From NCBI RefSeq assembly GCF_001423265.1, contig NZ_LMND01000023.1, forward strand, positions 124,001 through 188,000: 64,000 nt of DNA. Reading direction: 5' to 3'. The DNA is from Methylobacterium sp. Leaf108. GTDB taxonomy: Bacteria; Pseudomonadota; Alphaproteobacteria; Rhizobiales; Beijerinckiaceae. The notes under the pieces are model-generated. The model worked only from the letters and a program-made list of their open reading frames with translations, was not told the origin of the DNA and searched no databases. Shown piece by piece: positions 56,235 through 64,000 of this stretch (its first letter is position 1; each line of letters begins with the position of its first letter). Both the position numbers and the translations under genes were made by a program.

Positions 56235-57398
56235 TCAGGCGGCGCGGGCGGTTCCCGCCTGCAGGGCGTCGATCCGCCGGATGGTGCCGCCGCCCAGGAC
56301 GCGAGCCCGCGGCCCGTCGTCGGCGTAGAGGACGCAGGCCTGGCCCGGCGAGACCCCGTCCTCGGGCAGCCCGAGCACGACATCGGCCTCACCCGTCGCG
56401 GGCCGGTAGCTCAGGGTCGCCGGCCGGGGCTCGCGGGTCGAGCGCACACGGACCGCCACCGGCATGTCGGTGATGCCGGCGGCCGGCATCGGTCCGAGCC
56501 AATTCACGTCGGTCAGGCGCATGCGGCTGGTGGCCAGCGCCGCCCGGGGGCCGACCACGACCCGGGCCGCGTCGGGCTCCAGGCGGATCACGTAGAGCGG
56601 CTCGCCCAGCGCCAGGCGCAGACCGCGCCGCTGGCCGACGGTGTAATGAATGATGCCCTCGTGCCGCCCCAGCACCCGGCCGTCGAGGTCGACCACGTCG
56701 CCCGGCCTGGCCGCGTCGGGGCGCAGCTTGGCGATCACGTCGGCATAGCGGCCCTGCGGCACGAAACAGATGTCCTGGCTGTCGGCCTTGTCCGATACCG
56801 ACAGGCCGAGTTCGCGCGCCAGGCGACGAGTCTCGTCCTTGGGCAACTCGCCGAGGGGAAAGCGCAGGAAGTCGAGCTGCTCCGGGGTGGTGGCGTAGAG
56901 AAAGTAGCTCTGGTCGCGCGCCGGATCGAGGGCGCGGTACAGTGCCCGTTCGGGCGCGCCCGGGGCGATCGGCCGGCTCGCCACGTAATGGCCGGTGGCC
57001 AGGGCATCCGCGTCGAGGCTGCGGGCGAGGCCCAGCAGGTCGCGAAACTTCACGGACCGATTGCACTCGACGCAAGGGATCGGAGTCTCGCCGGCGAGGT
57101 AGCTCTCGGCGAAGCGATCGATCACCGCCTCGCGGAACTTATCCTCGTAGTCGAGGACGTAATGCGGAATGTCGAGGGATTCCGCGACGCGGCGGGCGTC
57201 GTCGATGTCCTGGCCGGCGCAGCAGGCGCCCTTGCGATGGGTCGCGGCGCCGTGGTCGTAGAGCTGGAGCGTGACGCCGACGACATCGTAGCCCTCGCGC
57301 TTGAGCAACCCGGCCACGACGGAGGAGTCGACGCCGCCGGACATGGCGACGACGACCCGCGTCTCGTGCGGAGCCTTGGGAAGGTCGAGGGAATTCAT
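56235..57398 (-). CDS. mnmA: tRNA 2-thiouridine(34) synthase
   Basis: ATP-dependent thiouridylase that makes s2U34 in tRNA-Lys, -Glu and -Gln. 387 residues. PP-loop [18 protein letters not shown] (residues about 15-32), catalytic Cys in [19 protein letters not shown], and second Cys in [13 protein letters not shown]-terminal beta-domain with the usual [13 protein letters not shown]. It starts the minus-strand run mnmA, methyltransferase, TVP38 protein. Confidence 0.95.
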   Translation of the reverse strand: MNSLDLPKAPHETRVVVAMSGGVDSSVVAGLLKREGYDVVGVTLQLYDHGAATHRKGACCAGQDIDDARRVAESLDIPHYVLDYEDKFREAVIDRFAESYLAGETPIPCVECNRSVKFRDLLGLARSLDADALATGHYVASRPIAPGAPERALYRALDPARDQSYFLYATTPEQLDFLRFPLGELPKDETRRLARELGLSVSDKADSQDICFVPQGRYADVIAKLRPDAARPGDVVDLDGRVLGRHEGIIHYTVGQRRGLRLALGEPLYVIRLEPDAARVVVGPRAALATSRMRLTDVNWLGPMPAAGITDMPVAVRVRSTREPRPATLSYRPATGEADVVLGLPEDGVSPGQACVLYADDGPRARVLGGGTIRRIDALQAGTARAA

Positions 57399-57695
57399 CG
57401 TGTCGCGGCTTGCCGGTGCCCGGAAGGGGAACGGACCCGTTCGCCCGCTCCCTTCCTATAGCGATCCCGCCCCGCAAGTTCCAGGGATGGCGGCGGTTTC
57501 GCCGCCGCATCCGTCATGGCGGCCCGGTCGGCACCGGGAGGTCGGCAGATCCTGCCGATCCGCGGCAGATTCGGCAGGGTCCGGCTGCGTACGCCGAGCC
57601 GGCGTTTCCGAAAAACCGTTGTTTTCGAGTGGCTTGAATGGCCGTCTATCTGGCTCGGCCCTTGCCATACCTCTTGCCGAGGCCGGGCGAGACGG

Positions 57696-59222
57696 ATGAC
57701 GATGCGGATCAACGAGACGGATGCACGGACGCCACAACCCTCGCGGACCCCCGCGCGCTCGAATGCTGCCGGCCAGGCCACCGTCGTCGAACGCTTCACC
57801 CTCGCCGGGGCCGACGCTGCGAACGACCCGGCGGCTCCCCGGCAGGCATCGCGGGCGGCCGAAGCGCGCGCCCGCCCCCCCGCGTCGACCGAGACCGCCG
57901 CGACGTCGGCCAGGACGGCCGATGCCGGAGCGGTTCCATCACGAGCGGCGCTCGACGGAACGCGCCGCGCCTCCGGTACCGAACCGGTCGGGCCCGGTCT
58001 CGTGGTCCATGAACGCAGACCGGGCCCGATCGCGAGGCCGCCCGTCCGGGACACCGATCCCGCTGCGGCTTCGGCGAGATCCGATGCGGCGGCCTCGGCG
58101 AGTTCGCCTCGTGTCGGTCCGCCGCCGGTGCCCGGCTCGACCGGGGCTCCGGTGTCCGGCCAGGCCCCCGTCTCGACGGTCTCGGGTGAAGGCAAAGACA
58201 TCGCCGCCGCCGACGAGGACGAGGATAAGGACGAGGCTTCGACCGAGGCATCGCCGACGACCCTGCCGCTGCCGTCGTTCTTCTTTCCAACGCCGACATC
58301 CGGCGTTCGGATGCCGGCCGGCGAGCCGGATCCGGAGCAGGGCGACGCCTGGCCTGCCGCGGACGGAGAGACCGAACGCGAGCACGACGAAGCGACGTCC
58401 GGCAAGGCGGCTTCGCCCGACGCGAGCGCGCACGCTCCCCTCCTCCTCGCCGGACCCGAAGTCCCGGCCGCTTCGCAGGGCGACGCCCAAGCCCCCATCG
58501 CTGCCGGGCGGTCCGCCGCCGGCGCCGAGACGGCCGAGGGACACGCCCCAGCGTCGGACGCTGCCGGCCCGGCCGTGCCATCCAACGATCCGGCCGACGC
58601 GAGCTCCGCCGTTCCGACAGCCGCCGCGTCGTTCGCCGCGGAACTGGGTTCTGCGGCGCCGCGAGAGGAGGTCGCGGGCACGCCGGCGGATGGTGCACCG
58701 GTGGCGGGCGTGGCCGCCGCGGGCGTCGCCGCAGCCCCGGGCGGTCCGGCCTCGACCCCATCGGCCACCACCCCGCACCAGGGCCCGCCGGTTCCGATCG
58801 GCGCCGTGCCGATGACGATCGGCCTGCGCTCGCTGTCGGGATCGAGCCAGTTCCAGATTCGCCTCGACCCGATCGACCTCGGGCGTATCGACGTGACGCT
58901 CGCCATCGACAAGGACACCGGCACGGTGACGACCCGCGTGGTGGTGGACCGCCCCGAGACCCTGGCCCTGCTCCAGCGTGACGCGGGCAACCTGCAGCAG
59001 GCCCTGTCCCAGGCCGGGCTCGACGCCGGCTCCGGCATCGACCTGTCCCTGCGCGGCGACGGCGGTCCCGGGGGGCAGGGATCCGGCGACCCGCGGTCGG
59101 AGTCCCGGCCCGGCGAGGCCCGCACCCGGCCGGCCGGCGCGGATGCAGCCGCCCAACCCCTTCCCGACTACGCCGCCCCGCGCATGCTGCGCGGGATCGC
59201 CGGCATCGACATCCGGATCTGA
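57696..59222 (+). CDS. fliK: Flagellar hook-length control protein FliK
   Basis: 508 residues; secreted ruler that switches export specificity from hook to filament. Long N-terminal part of low complexity (Ala/Pro/Ser/Asp-rich, about 1-350), as usual for FliK. The conserved C-terminal Flg_hook domain: LSGSSQFQIRLDPIDLGRID, VTLAIDKDTGTVTTRVVVDR and ETLALLQRDAGNLQQALSQA. ATG 57696 is used. It precedes flgD by 12 nt. Confidence 0.88.
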   Translation: MTMRINETDARTPQPSRTPARSNAAGQATVVERFTLAGADAANDPAAPRQASRAAEARARPPASTETAATSARTADAGAVPSRAALDGTRRASGTEPVGPGLVVHERRPGPIARPPVRDTDPAAASARSDAAASASSPRVGPPPVPGSTGAPVSGQAPVSTVSGEGKDIAAADEDEDKDEASTEASPTTLPLPSFFFPTPTSGVRMPAGEPDPEQGDAWPAADGETEREHDEATSGKAASPDASAHAPLLLAGPEVPAASQGDAQAPIAAGRSAAGAETAEGHAPASDAAGPAVPSNDPADASSAVPTAAASFAAELGSAAPREEVAGTPADGAPVAGVAAAGVAAAPGGPASTPSATTPHQGPPVPIGAVPMTIGLRSLSGSSQFQIRLDPIDLGRIDVTLAIDKDTGTVTTRVVVDRPETLALLQRDAGNLQQALSQAGLDAGSGIDLSLRGDGGPGGQGSGDPRSESRPGEARTRPAGADAAAQPLPDYAAPRMLRGIAGIDIRI

Positions 59223-59234
59223 AGGATCGCCATC

Positions 59235-59912
59235 ATGACCGCCGGCATCAGTTCGCTCGCCAGTACCAACACCGCAGCCCTGACCGGGGTCGCGGCCGAC
59301 AAGCAGGAGATCGCGGGCAACTTTCAACAGTTCCTCACGCTGCTCACGACCCAGCTGAAGAACCAGAACCCGCTCGATCCCCTGGATACCAACCAGTTCA
59401 CGCAGCAGCTGGTGCAATATGCCGGCGTCGAGCAGCAGCTCAAATCCAACGACCGCCTCGACTCGATCCTGTCGAACGCCAAGTCGTCGAGCGCGGCCTC
59501 GGCCACCGGCTTCATCGGACAGACGGTCACCGCCGACGGCCGGACCGCGCAGCTCAAGGACGGGGCGGCGAACTGGAGCCTCACGCCGGCACGTGCGGCC
59601 AAGCAGGCCACCATCACGATCAGCGACGCCAAGGGAAACGTGGTGGCTACGCAGACGAAGGCGCTCATCGCCGGTGCCCAGACCTTCGCCTGGGACGGCC
59701 GCACCTCGTCGGGTTTCAGCTCGGCCAACGGCACCTATTCGATCAAGGTCGACGCCGTCGACGCCACCGGCGCCAAAGTTTCGGTGGATACCCAGCTCAC
59801 CGGAAAGGTCGATGCGATCGACCTCACGGGCACCGAACCGGTGCTGCTCGTGGGGGCCTCGCGCCTGCCCGTTTCGAGCGTCCGGAACATCGGCGCAGGG
59901 TTATCCACATGA
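59235..59912 (+). CDS. flgD: Flagellar hook assembly protein FlgD
   Basis: Hook cap scaffold. 225 residues. Conserved N-terminal motif FQQFLTLLTTQLKNQNPLDP followed by LDTNQFTQQLVQYAGVEQQL, then a Tudor/FnIII-like C-terminal part with FAWDGRTSSGFSSANGTYS. AAGGA lies 7 nt before ATG 59235. Tightly linked to fliK, forming a two-gene unit. Confidence 0.95.
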   Translation: MTAGISSLASTNTAALTGVAADKQEIAGNFQQFLTLLTTQLKNQNPLDPLDTNQFTQQLVQYAGVEQQLKSNDRLDSILSNAKSSSAASATGFIGQTVTADGRTAQLKDGAANWSLTPARAAKQATITISDAKGNVVATQTKALIAGAQTFAWDGRTSSGFSSANGTYSIKVDAVDATGAKVSVDTQLTGKVDAIDLTGTEPVLLVGASRLPVSSVRNIGAGLST

Positions 59913-59947
59913 CACGGTCAACGTCGGTTCAGATGCGATCGATCCGT

Positions 59948-59962
59948 TTCAAGATATTTTAA
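59948..59962 (+). promoter_or_regulatory. Candidate CtrA-binding site upstream of sciP
   Basis: TTCA-N7-TTAA differs from the CtrA box TTAA-N7-TTAA by one base. It lies 55 nt upstream of the sciP start, in the gap after flgD. Confidence 0.4.
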
Positions 59963-60016
59963 GTGGGCGCGCCTAACCTCAGGGCTCGACAGGTCAGTCG
60001 AGTTGTAGAGCGTATC

Positions 60017-60292
60017 ATGACCGAACCGCACCGCCCGAGAGTGAAGTACGTCATCGGGCCCGATGGAAGCCCGTTGACGATTGCCGATCTGCCTCCGACC
60101 ACGACCCGTCGTTGGGTCATCCGCCGTAAAGCCGAAGTCGTCGCCGCCGTCCGTGGCGGGCTCCTCAGCCTCGAGGAAGCCTGCCAACGCTACACGCTGA
60201 CGACCGAAGAGTTCCTGAGCTGGCAATTTTCGATCGACCAGCACGGCCTGGCCGGACTTCGAACCACGCGGATCCAGCACTACCGTCACTGA
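60017..60292 (+). CDS. sciP: CtrA inhibitor SciP (DUF1153)
   Basis: 91 residues: PRVKYVIGPDGSPLTIADLP, RRWVIRRKAEVVAAVRGGLL and SLEEACQRYTLTTEEFLSW are near-identical to the SciP/DUF1153 family. A helix-turn-helix core fits its role: it binds CtrA-bound promoters and blocks CtrA-dependent transcription in Caulobacter. In that organism sciP also sits by flagellar genes. A strong terminator follows at 60341. ATG 60017 gives the expected length. Confidence 0.92.
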   Translation: MTEPHRPRVKYVIGPDGSPLTIADLPPTTTRRWVIRRKAEVVAAVRGGLLSLEEACQRYTLTTEEFLSWQFSIDQHGLAGLRTTRIQHYRH

Positions 60293-60340
60293 CGGGTCGG
60301 ACCCGGAGCGATCCCGCTTTCGGCAGCAGGGTCGACATCG

Positions 60341-60373
60341 AAAACCGCGTCCATTCCGGTGGACGCGGTTTTT
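60341..60373 (+). terminator. Intrinsic terminator after sciP
   Basis: AAAACCGCGTCCA pairs with TGGACGCGGTTTT (13 bp) around TTCCGG, followed by T. Starts 48 nt past the sciP stop. Confidence 0.92.
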
Positions 60374-60598
60374 CGTTTCGGGGACCGAGCGATGCGTGCC
60401 CATCCTGTCCCCTCGGCCGATCCGGGACCACGAGCCCGGGCGCGCCCATCGACTTTTGGCCCCAAAGCGTCCCTATCGCTGCACGATGGAATCGACGTCC
60501 AGCCCGTCCGGGCTTACGGGCCGTCGCACGACGTCGGAGGAGCCGCCGGTGAAGGACATGCGCCGTCGCTTCCCACGTGCGACCGGGATCGCACGCCC

Positions 60599-61669
60599 AT
60601 GACGAATGCCCGCACCGGGGCGGGGCTGGCCTCCACCGCGACCAGGGCGATCCTGCGGCGCCTGCCGCTGGCGGCCACCCTGATCGGCCTGGGCCTCGCC
60701 GTCTGGCTCGTGGCGACCAACGACACGGCCGCCATCGGCGCCGCCTTCGCGCGCATCGGGCCACTGGGCCTCGCCGCCATCGTCCTCGTGCGGATGGTCA
60801 TCCTGCTCCTGTGCGGCCTCGGGTGGGCCTGCCTCCTCGACCGGATCGCCGCGGTGCCCCAGGCGGCCTTCGTCATCCTGCGGTTCGTGCGCGAGGGTAT
60901 CAACACCCTGCTTCCCGTGGCCTCGGTGGGGGGCGACATCGTCGGCGGCCGGCTCCTCACGTTCTGGGGCGCGGCCGGCACCTTCGCCGCGGCCTCGATC
61001 CTGGTCGATCTCCTGATCCAGTCCGGGGCGCTGGTGGCCTTCGCGGTGGTCGGCGTGGTCCTGCTGCACCAAGTACCGGGAGAGCAGGCGACGCTGCTGG
61101 CGCAATGGGCGTCCCACGCCCTCATCGCGATGACGATCGTGCTGGCGGCCTTCTTCGCCTTCCAGCGCGCAGGAGCCCTGAGGCGCCTCACGAACCTCGT
61201 GGGCGACCTCGGCCGGCGATTCACGCGGGACGGCGGCGGTGCCGATACCGAGACCAAGCCCGGCGCCCCGGCGCAGGCCGGGGACGTTCAGGATGCCCTC
61301 GACCGGGTCTGGGCGGCGGGACGGCGACGGCCGCTCTTGTGGTCGACCGTGCTGCACGTCGCGGCCTGGTTCCTCGGGGCGGTGGAGATCTGGATCGCCC
61401 TCGCCTGCCTCGGCGTCGAGGGAGCGGGGCTGGCCGATGCGATCGTGATCGAGGCGCTCACCCAGGCGATCAAGGCGATGGCCTTCCCGGTCCCCAGCGG
61501 TCTGGGCATTCAGGAGGGCGGCTTCGTCCTGGTGGGCGGACTGTTCGGCCTCGACGCCGGAACGGCGCTGGCGCTCTCCCTGGTCAAGCGCGTGCCGGAC
61601 GTGGTGCTGGGCCTGCCGGCCCTCATGGTGTGGCAGAGCCTGGAAGCGCGCCGTGGGACGGTGATCTGA
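60599..61669 (+). CDS. HpnL-like polytopic membrane protein (UPF0104/LPG-synthase-TM family)
   Basis: 356 residues, paralogue of the hpnL product. Both share LRFVREGINTLLPVA(S/Q)VGGD(I/L)VG, the WFLGAVEIWIAL-type segment, the SGLGIQEGGFVLVGG/GALGAQEGG motif and ALSLVKR(V/L)(P/A)D. About seven TMs. This copy lacks the long hydrophilic tail and has a short loop insertion (TRDGGGADTETKPGAPAQAG). No hopanoid gene is near it, so its cargo may be another lipid. ATG 60599; upstream in-frame codons overlap the sciP terminator and are not likely coding. Confidence 0.85.
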   Translation: MTNARTGAGLASTATRAILRRLPLAATLIGLGLAVWLVATNDTAAIGAAFARIGPLGLAAIVLVRMVILLLCGLGWACLLDRIAAVPQAAFVILRFVREGINTLLPVASVGGDIVGGRLLTFWGAAGTFAAASILVDLLIQSGALVAFAVVGVVLLHQVPGEQATLLAQWASHALIAMTIVLAAFFAFQRAGALRRLTNLVGDLGRRFTRDGGGADTETKPGAPAQAGDVQDALDRVWAAGRRRPLLWSTVLHVAAWFLGAVEIWIALACLGVEGAGLADAIVIEALTQAIKAMAFPVPSGLGIQEGGFVLVGGLFGLDAGTALALSLVKRVPDVVLGLPALMVWQSLEARRGTVI

Positions 61670-61704
61670 CGCCGTCGTCGAGGCTCGCTCGTCCTGCGAC
61701 GGGC

Positions 61705-62355
61705 TCAGCCGGCGTCCGGCTCGTTCAGGAGGCCCTCGACGAATTCGGTCAGTCCCGTGCGCCGCGATCGCTTCAGGCGCTCGGACGTGAGGATGCCCTG
61801 CAGAGAGCGGAAGGCCTCGTCGAGGTCGTCGTTGACGAGCACGTAATCGTACTCGTTCCAGCGCTGGATCTCGAGCCGGGCGTTGGCGAGGCGCTTCTCG
61901 ATGGTGGCGGGCGAATCCTCGGCCCGGCGCTCCAGACGGCTGCGCAACTCGGCCATGCTCGGGGGCAGGATGAAGATGGTCACCACGTCGTCGGCGAGCT
62001 TGCCCCGCACCTGCCGCGTGCCCTGGTAGTCGATGTCGAAGATCATGTCGCGGCCGGCGGCCAGGACCCGCTCCACCGGGCGCCGCGGCGTGCCGTAGAA
62101 GTTGCCGTGGACCTCCGCCCATTCGAGGAGGTCGTCGCGGGCGCGCAGGCTGTCGAAGGCCTCGCGGTCGATGAAGGTGTAGTGCTTGCCGTCGATCTCG
62201 GACGGGCGCCGCTGCCGGGTCGTCACCGAGATCGAGAGATCGAGGCCCCAGGTCGGGTCGCCGGCCACGGCCCGGGTCAGGGTCGTCTTGCCCGCCCCCG
62301 AGGGCGAGGACAGGATCAGGATGAACCCGCGCCGCCCGATGGTTGTGCCTGCCAT
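61705..62355 (-). CDS. gmk: Guanylate kinase
   Basis: GMP + ATP to GDP + ADP. 216 residues. P-loop SSPSGAGKTTLT (about 16-27), GMP-binding VTTRQRRPSEIDGKHYTFID, EWAEVHGNFYGTP, DIDYQGTRQVR and LERRAEDSPATIEKRL. Ends of the operon mltG-yicC-gmk (12-nt gap to yicC), the same order as in many alphaproteobacteria. Confidence 0.97.
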   Translation of the reverse strand: MAGTTIGRRGFILILSSPSGAGKTTLTRAVAGDPTWGLDLSISVTTRQRRPSEIDGKHYTFIDREAFDSLRARDDLLEWAEVHGNFYGTPRRPVERVLAAGRDMIFDIDYQGTRQVRGKLADDVVTIFILPPSMAELRSRLERRAEDSPATIEKRLANARLEIQRWNEYDYVLVNDDLDEAFRSLQGILTSERLKRSRRTGLTEFVEGLLNEPDAG

Positions 62356-62367
62356 GTGTCCCGGGAC

Positions 62368-63270
62368 CTATTCGACGTTCTGAACCTGCTCGCGGAATTG
62401 CTCCACCACGGCCTTCAAGTCGAGTCCGATCCGCGACAGGACGACGTCGCCCGCCTTGGCGCACAGGGTATTGGCCTCGCGCCCGAGTTCCTGGGCCAGG
62501 AAGTCGAGCTTTCGGCCGATGCCGCCGCCGCCGCCTACCAGGTCCTTGACGCTGGCCAGATGTGCCTGCAGCCGGTCGAGTTCCTCGCGCACGTCGGCCT
62601 TGGCCGCCAGCAGCACCGCCTCCTGGTGCAGCCGGTCGCCGTCGAGGCCGCCCGCACCGGCGAGCGCCGCCACCGCCACGGCCAGGCGCGCCCGCACGGC
62701 CTCCGGCCTGCGGCTCGGGCAATCCTCGGCGGCCCGGGTCAGGCGCTCCATCGCCGCGATCTGTCCTGCGAGGATCGCGCCGAGTTGGCGGCCCTCGTCC
62801 CGGCGCGCCGCCACGAGATCGGCCACGAGGCGCGATGCGGCCTGCGCCAGGTCCCGCGACAGCGCGTCGGCATCGGCGGCGGGCTCCTCGTCGGCTTCGA
62901 CCACGCCACGGATGCCCAGCAGACCGTCGAGGGTGGCCGGTGACATCCCGGGCGGCAGCGGCACCCGGGCGACGGAGGCGGCCAGGGAGGCGAGCAGCGT
63001 CTCGTTGATGCGCACGCGCGGCGGCGCCTCGGGCCGGGTGATCGACAGCGTGACCTGGCATTGCCCGCGGGTCAGCGCACGCTGGAGCGCCACGCGGGCG
63101 GTCTCGCCGGCGCCGTCGTAGCCGGTGGGAACCCGCAGGCGAATGTCGAGGCCGCGCCCGTTCACGCTGCGGACCTCCCAGGCCCATTGCACGGGGCCGG
63201 TGGTGCCGGCGGCACGGGCGAACCCGGTCATGCTCGACAGGGTCGCCTCTGGCGGCGCCGGTTCGGTCAC
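62368..63270 (-). CDS. YicC/YloC family endoribonuclease
   Basis: 300 residues from GTG 63270. LSSMTGFARAAG, WEVRSVNGRGLDIRLRVPTG (N-terminal YicC domain), and C-terminal KLDFLAQELGREANTLCAKA, the DUF1732 motif. E. coli YicC takes part in sRNA (RyhB) turnover and has RNase activity. The start codon overlaps the mltG stop (GTGA), so translational coupling is likely. Confidence 0.93.
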   Translation of the reverse strand: MTEPAPPEATLSSMTGFARAAGTTGPVQWAWEVRSVNGRGLDIRLRVPTGYDGAGETARVALQRALTRGQCQVTLSITRPEAPPRVRINETLLASLAASVARVPLPPGMSPATLDGLLGIRGVVEADEEPAADADALSRDLAQAASRLVADLVAARRDEGRQLGAILAGQIAAMERLTRAAEDCPSRRPEAVRARLAVAVAALAGAGGLDGDRLHQEAVLLAAKADVREELDRLQAHLASVKDLVGGGGGIGRKLDFLAQELGREANTLCAKAGDVVLSRIGLDLKAVVEQFREQVQNVE

Positions 63271-64000
63271 GGCTGGCGCAGGGCCGGCACCGACTTGGCC
63301 GAATTGAGGTCGAAGGTCTTGTTGCGCAGGGGGTCGAGCTTCGTGCCTTCCGAGGCGTCGAAGGCCTTGGACTTCTGCGCCGTGGTGTCCTGTCCGGCGC
63401 CGAGGGCGAAGTTCGCCCCGCCCGGCGCATAGGCCGAGGCCTTGGCGCCGGCGGCCGATTCCACCGGCGGCTCGGCCTTGTCGACCGGGGCCGCGTCGGG
63501 GGTCGCCGGTGACTGGCGACTGCGCTCGACCTGACGCCAGCGCGCCACGTTGCGGCTGTGGCCTTCGAGGGTCTCGGCGAAGGCGTGGCCGCCGGTGCCG
63601 TCGGCCACGAAGAACAGGTCCTTGGTCCGGGAGGGATTGGCCACAGCCTCGAGGGCGGCCCGGCCGGGATTGGCGATGGGGCCGGGCGGCAGGCCTTCGA
63701 TGACATAGGTGTTGTAGGGCGTCGGCCGGTCGATCTCGGACCGTTGGATGCCGCGCCCGAGGGTGCCGCGGCCGCCGACCAGACCGTAGACGATGGTGGG
63801 GTCCGACTGCAGCTTCATCCGCTTGTTGAGGCGGTTGACGAAGACCCCGGCGACCCGGGGGCGCTCGTCGGCGCGGCCGGTCTCCTTCTCGACGATGGAA
63901 GCGAGCGTCACCATCTCGGCCGGCGTCTTGACAGGGACCTCGGCGTTGCGGCGGGCCCAGATCTGGTTGAGCACCTCGCGCTGCTTGGTGCGCATCAGGT
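63267..64000 (-). CDS. mltG: Endolytic murein transglycosylase MltG, C-terminal part (cut by the window edge)
   Basis: YceG-like lytic transglycosylase that cuts nascent glycan strands in the inner membrane. 244 residues of the C-terminal part are seen; the TM and LysM-like domain are outside. Catalytic Glu in TLASIVEKETGRADERP, followed by VAGVFVNRLNKRMKLQSDPT, RPTPYNTYVIEGLPPGPIANPG and the HAFAETLEGHSRNVARWR block. A variable tail of about 75 residues follows. First gene of the run with yicC and gmk. Confidence 0.93.
   Translation of the reverse strand, partial: LMRTKQREVLNQIWARRNAEVPVKTPAEMVTLASIVEKETGRADERPRVAGVFVNRLNKRMKLQSDPTIVYGLVGGRGTLGRGIQRSEIDRPTPYNTYVIEGLPPGPIANPGRAALEAVANPSRTKDLFFVADGTGGHAFAETLEGHSRNVARWRQVERSRQSPATPDAAPVDKAEPPVESAAGAKASAYAPGGANFALGAGQDTTAQKSKAFDASEGTKLDPLRNKTFDLNSAKSVPALRQP

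Overview
The window is a high-GC alphaproteobacterial chromosome segment, most like Methylobacterium/Methylorubrum (Hyphomicrobiales). The reasons are a nearly complete set of hopanoid side-chain genes (hpnH, hpnN, hpnK, hpnJ, hpnI, hpnM, hpnL), a eukaryotic-type glutamine synthetase (glnII), a class I PHA synthase, the CtrA antagonist SciP beside flagellar genes, a LOV histidine kinase of the HWE/HisKA_2 type, and a PmtA-like methyltransferase. The taxonomic call is inferred from gene content and was not computed. No plasmid, phage or CRISPR system is seen; almost everything is housekeeping or envelope biology.

Layout: 1-7 kb holds the 3' end of pepN, a PAS histidine kinase, and convergent glutaminase (glsA) and glutamine synthetase (glnII), the latter with a sigma-54-type promoter. 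7.3-10.6 kb looks like a decayed accessory patch: tRNA-Phe, an integrase N-terminus with an in-frame stop, an IS3-family transposase relic, and a chemotaxis receptor broken by one amber codon. 11-23.5 kb is trmD and the hopanoid block. hpnH and hpnN are divergent, hpnN runs convergently into hpnK, and hpnL-hpnM-hpnI-hpnJ-hpnK run on the minus strand. An arginine amidinotransferase is transcribed divergently from hpnL. 23.5-30.7 kb carries a Cache-type chemoreceptor, a metallo-beta-lactamase-fold hydrolase, a Rieske oxygenase, a tiny ORF with an extreme Shine-Dalgarno, an L,D-transpeptidase lipoprotein and a histone-deacetylase-like amidohydrolase. 30.7-42.3 kb carries tyrS/anmK, aroC, ribB, an AsmA/YhdP-like giant, bcp, an M23 peptidase and prfB with its programmed frameshift. 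42.7-54.5 kb carries the LOV kinase, small secreted proteins, an AlaC-type aminotransferase, phaC, a FadL-type porin, an FAH-family enzyme, bioB and a histidine kinase. 54.7-64 kb carries a TVP38-family protein, the PmtA-like methyltransferase, mnmA, fliK-flgD, sciP, a second HpnL-like protein, and gmk-yicC-mltG running off the right edge.

How the genes fit together: HpnH adds adenosine to the hopene skeleton, HpnI/HpnK/HpnJ build the glycosyl-to-cyclitol head group, and HpnN (with candidate partners HpnL and HpnM) moves hopanoids to the outer membrane. The best lead for new biology is the amidinotransferase next to this block. Guanidine-substituted bacteriohopanetetrol cyclitol ether has been reported from Methylobacterium, and this enzyme keeps all the residues of arginine:glycine amidinotransferase, so it could install that guanidine group. 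Other leads are a 23-codon ORF whose Shine-Dalgarno region matches the 16S rRNA 3' end over 17 nt, a two-copy structured repeat with compensatory stem changes, and an HpnL paralogue near the flagellar genes.
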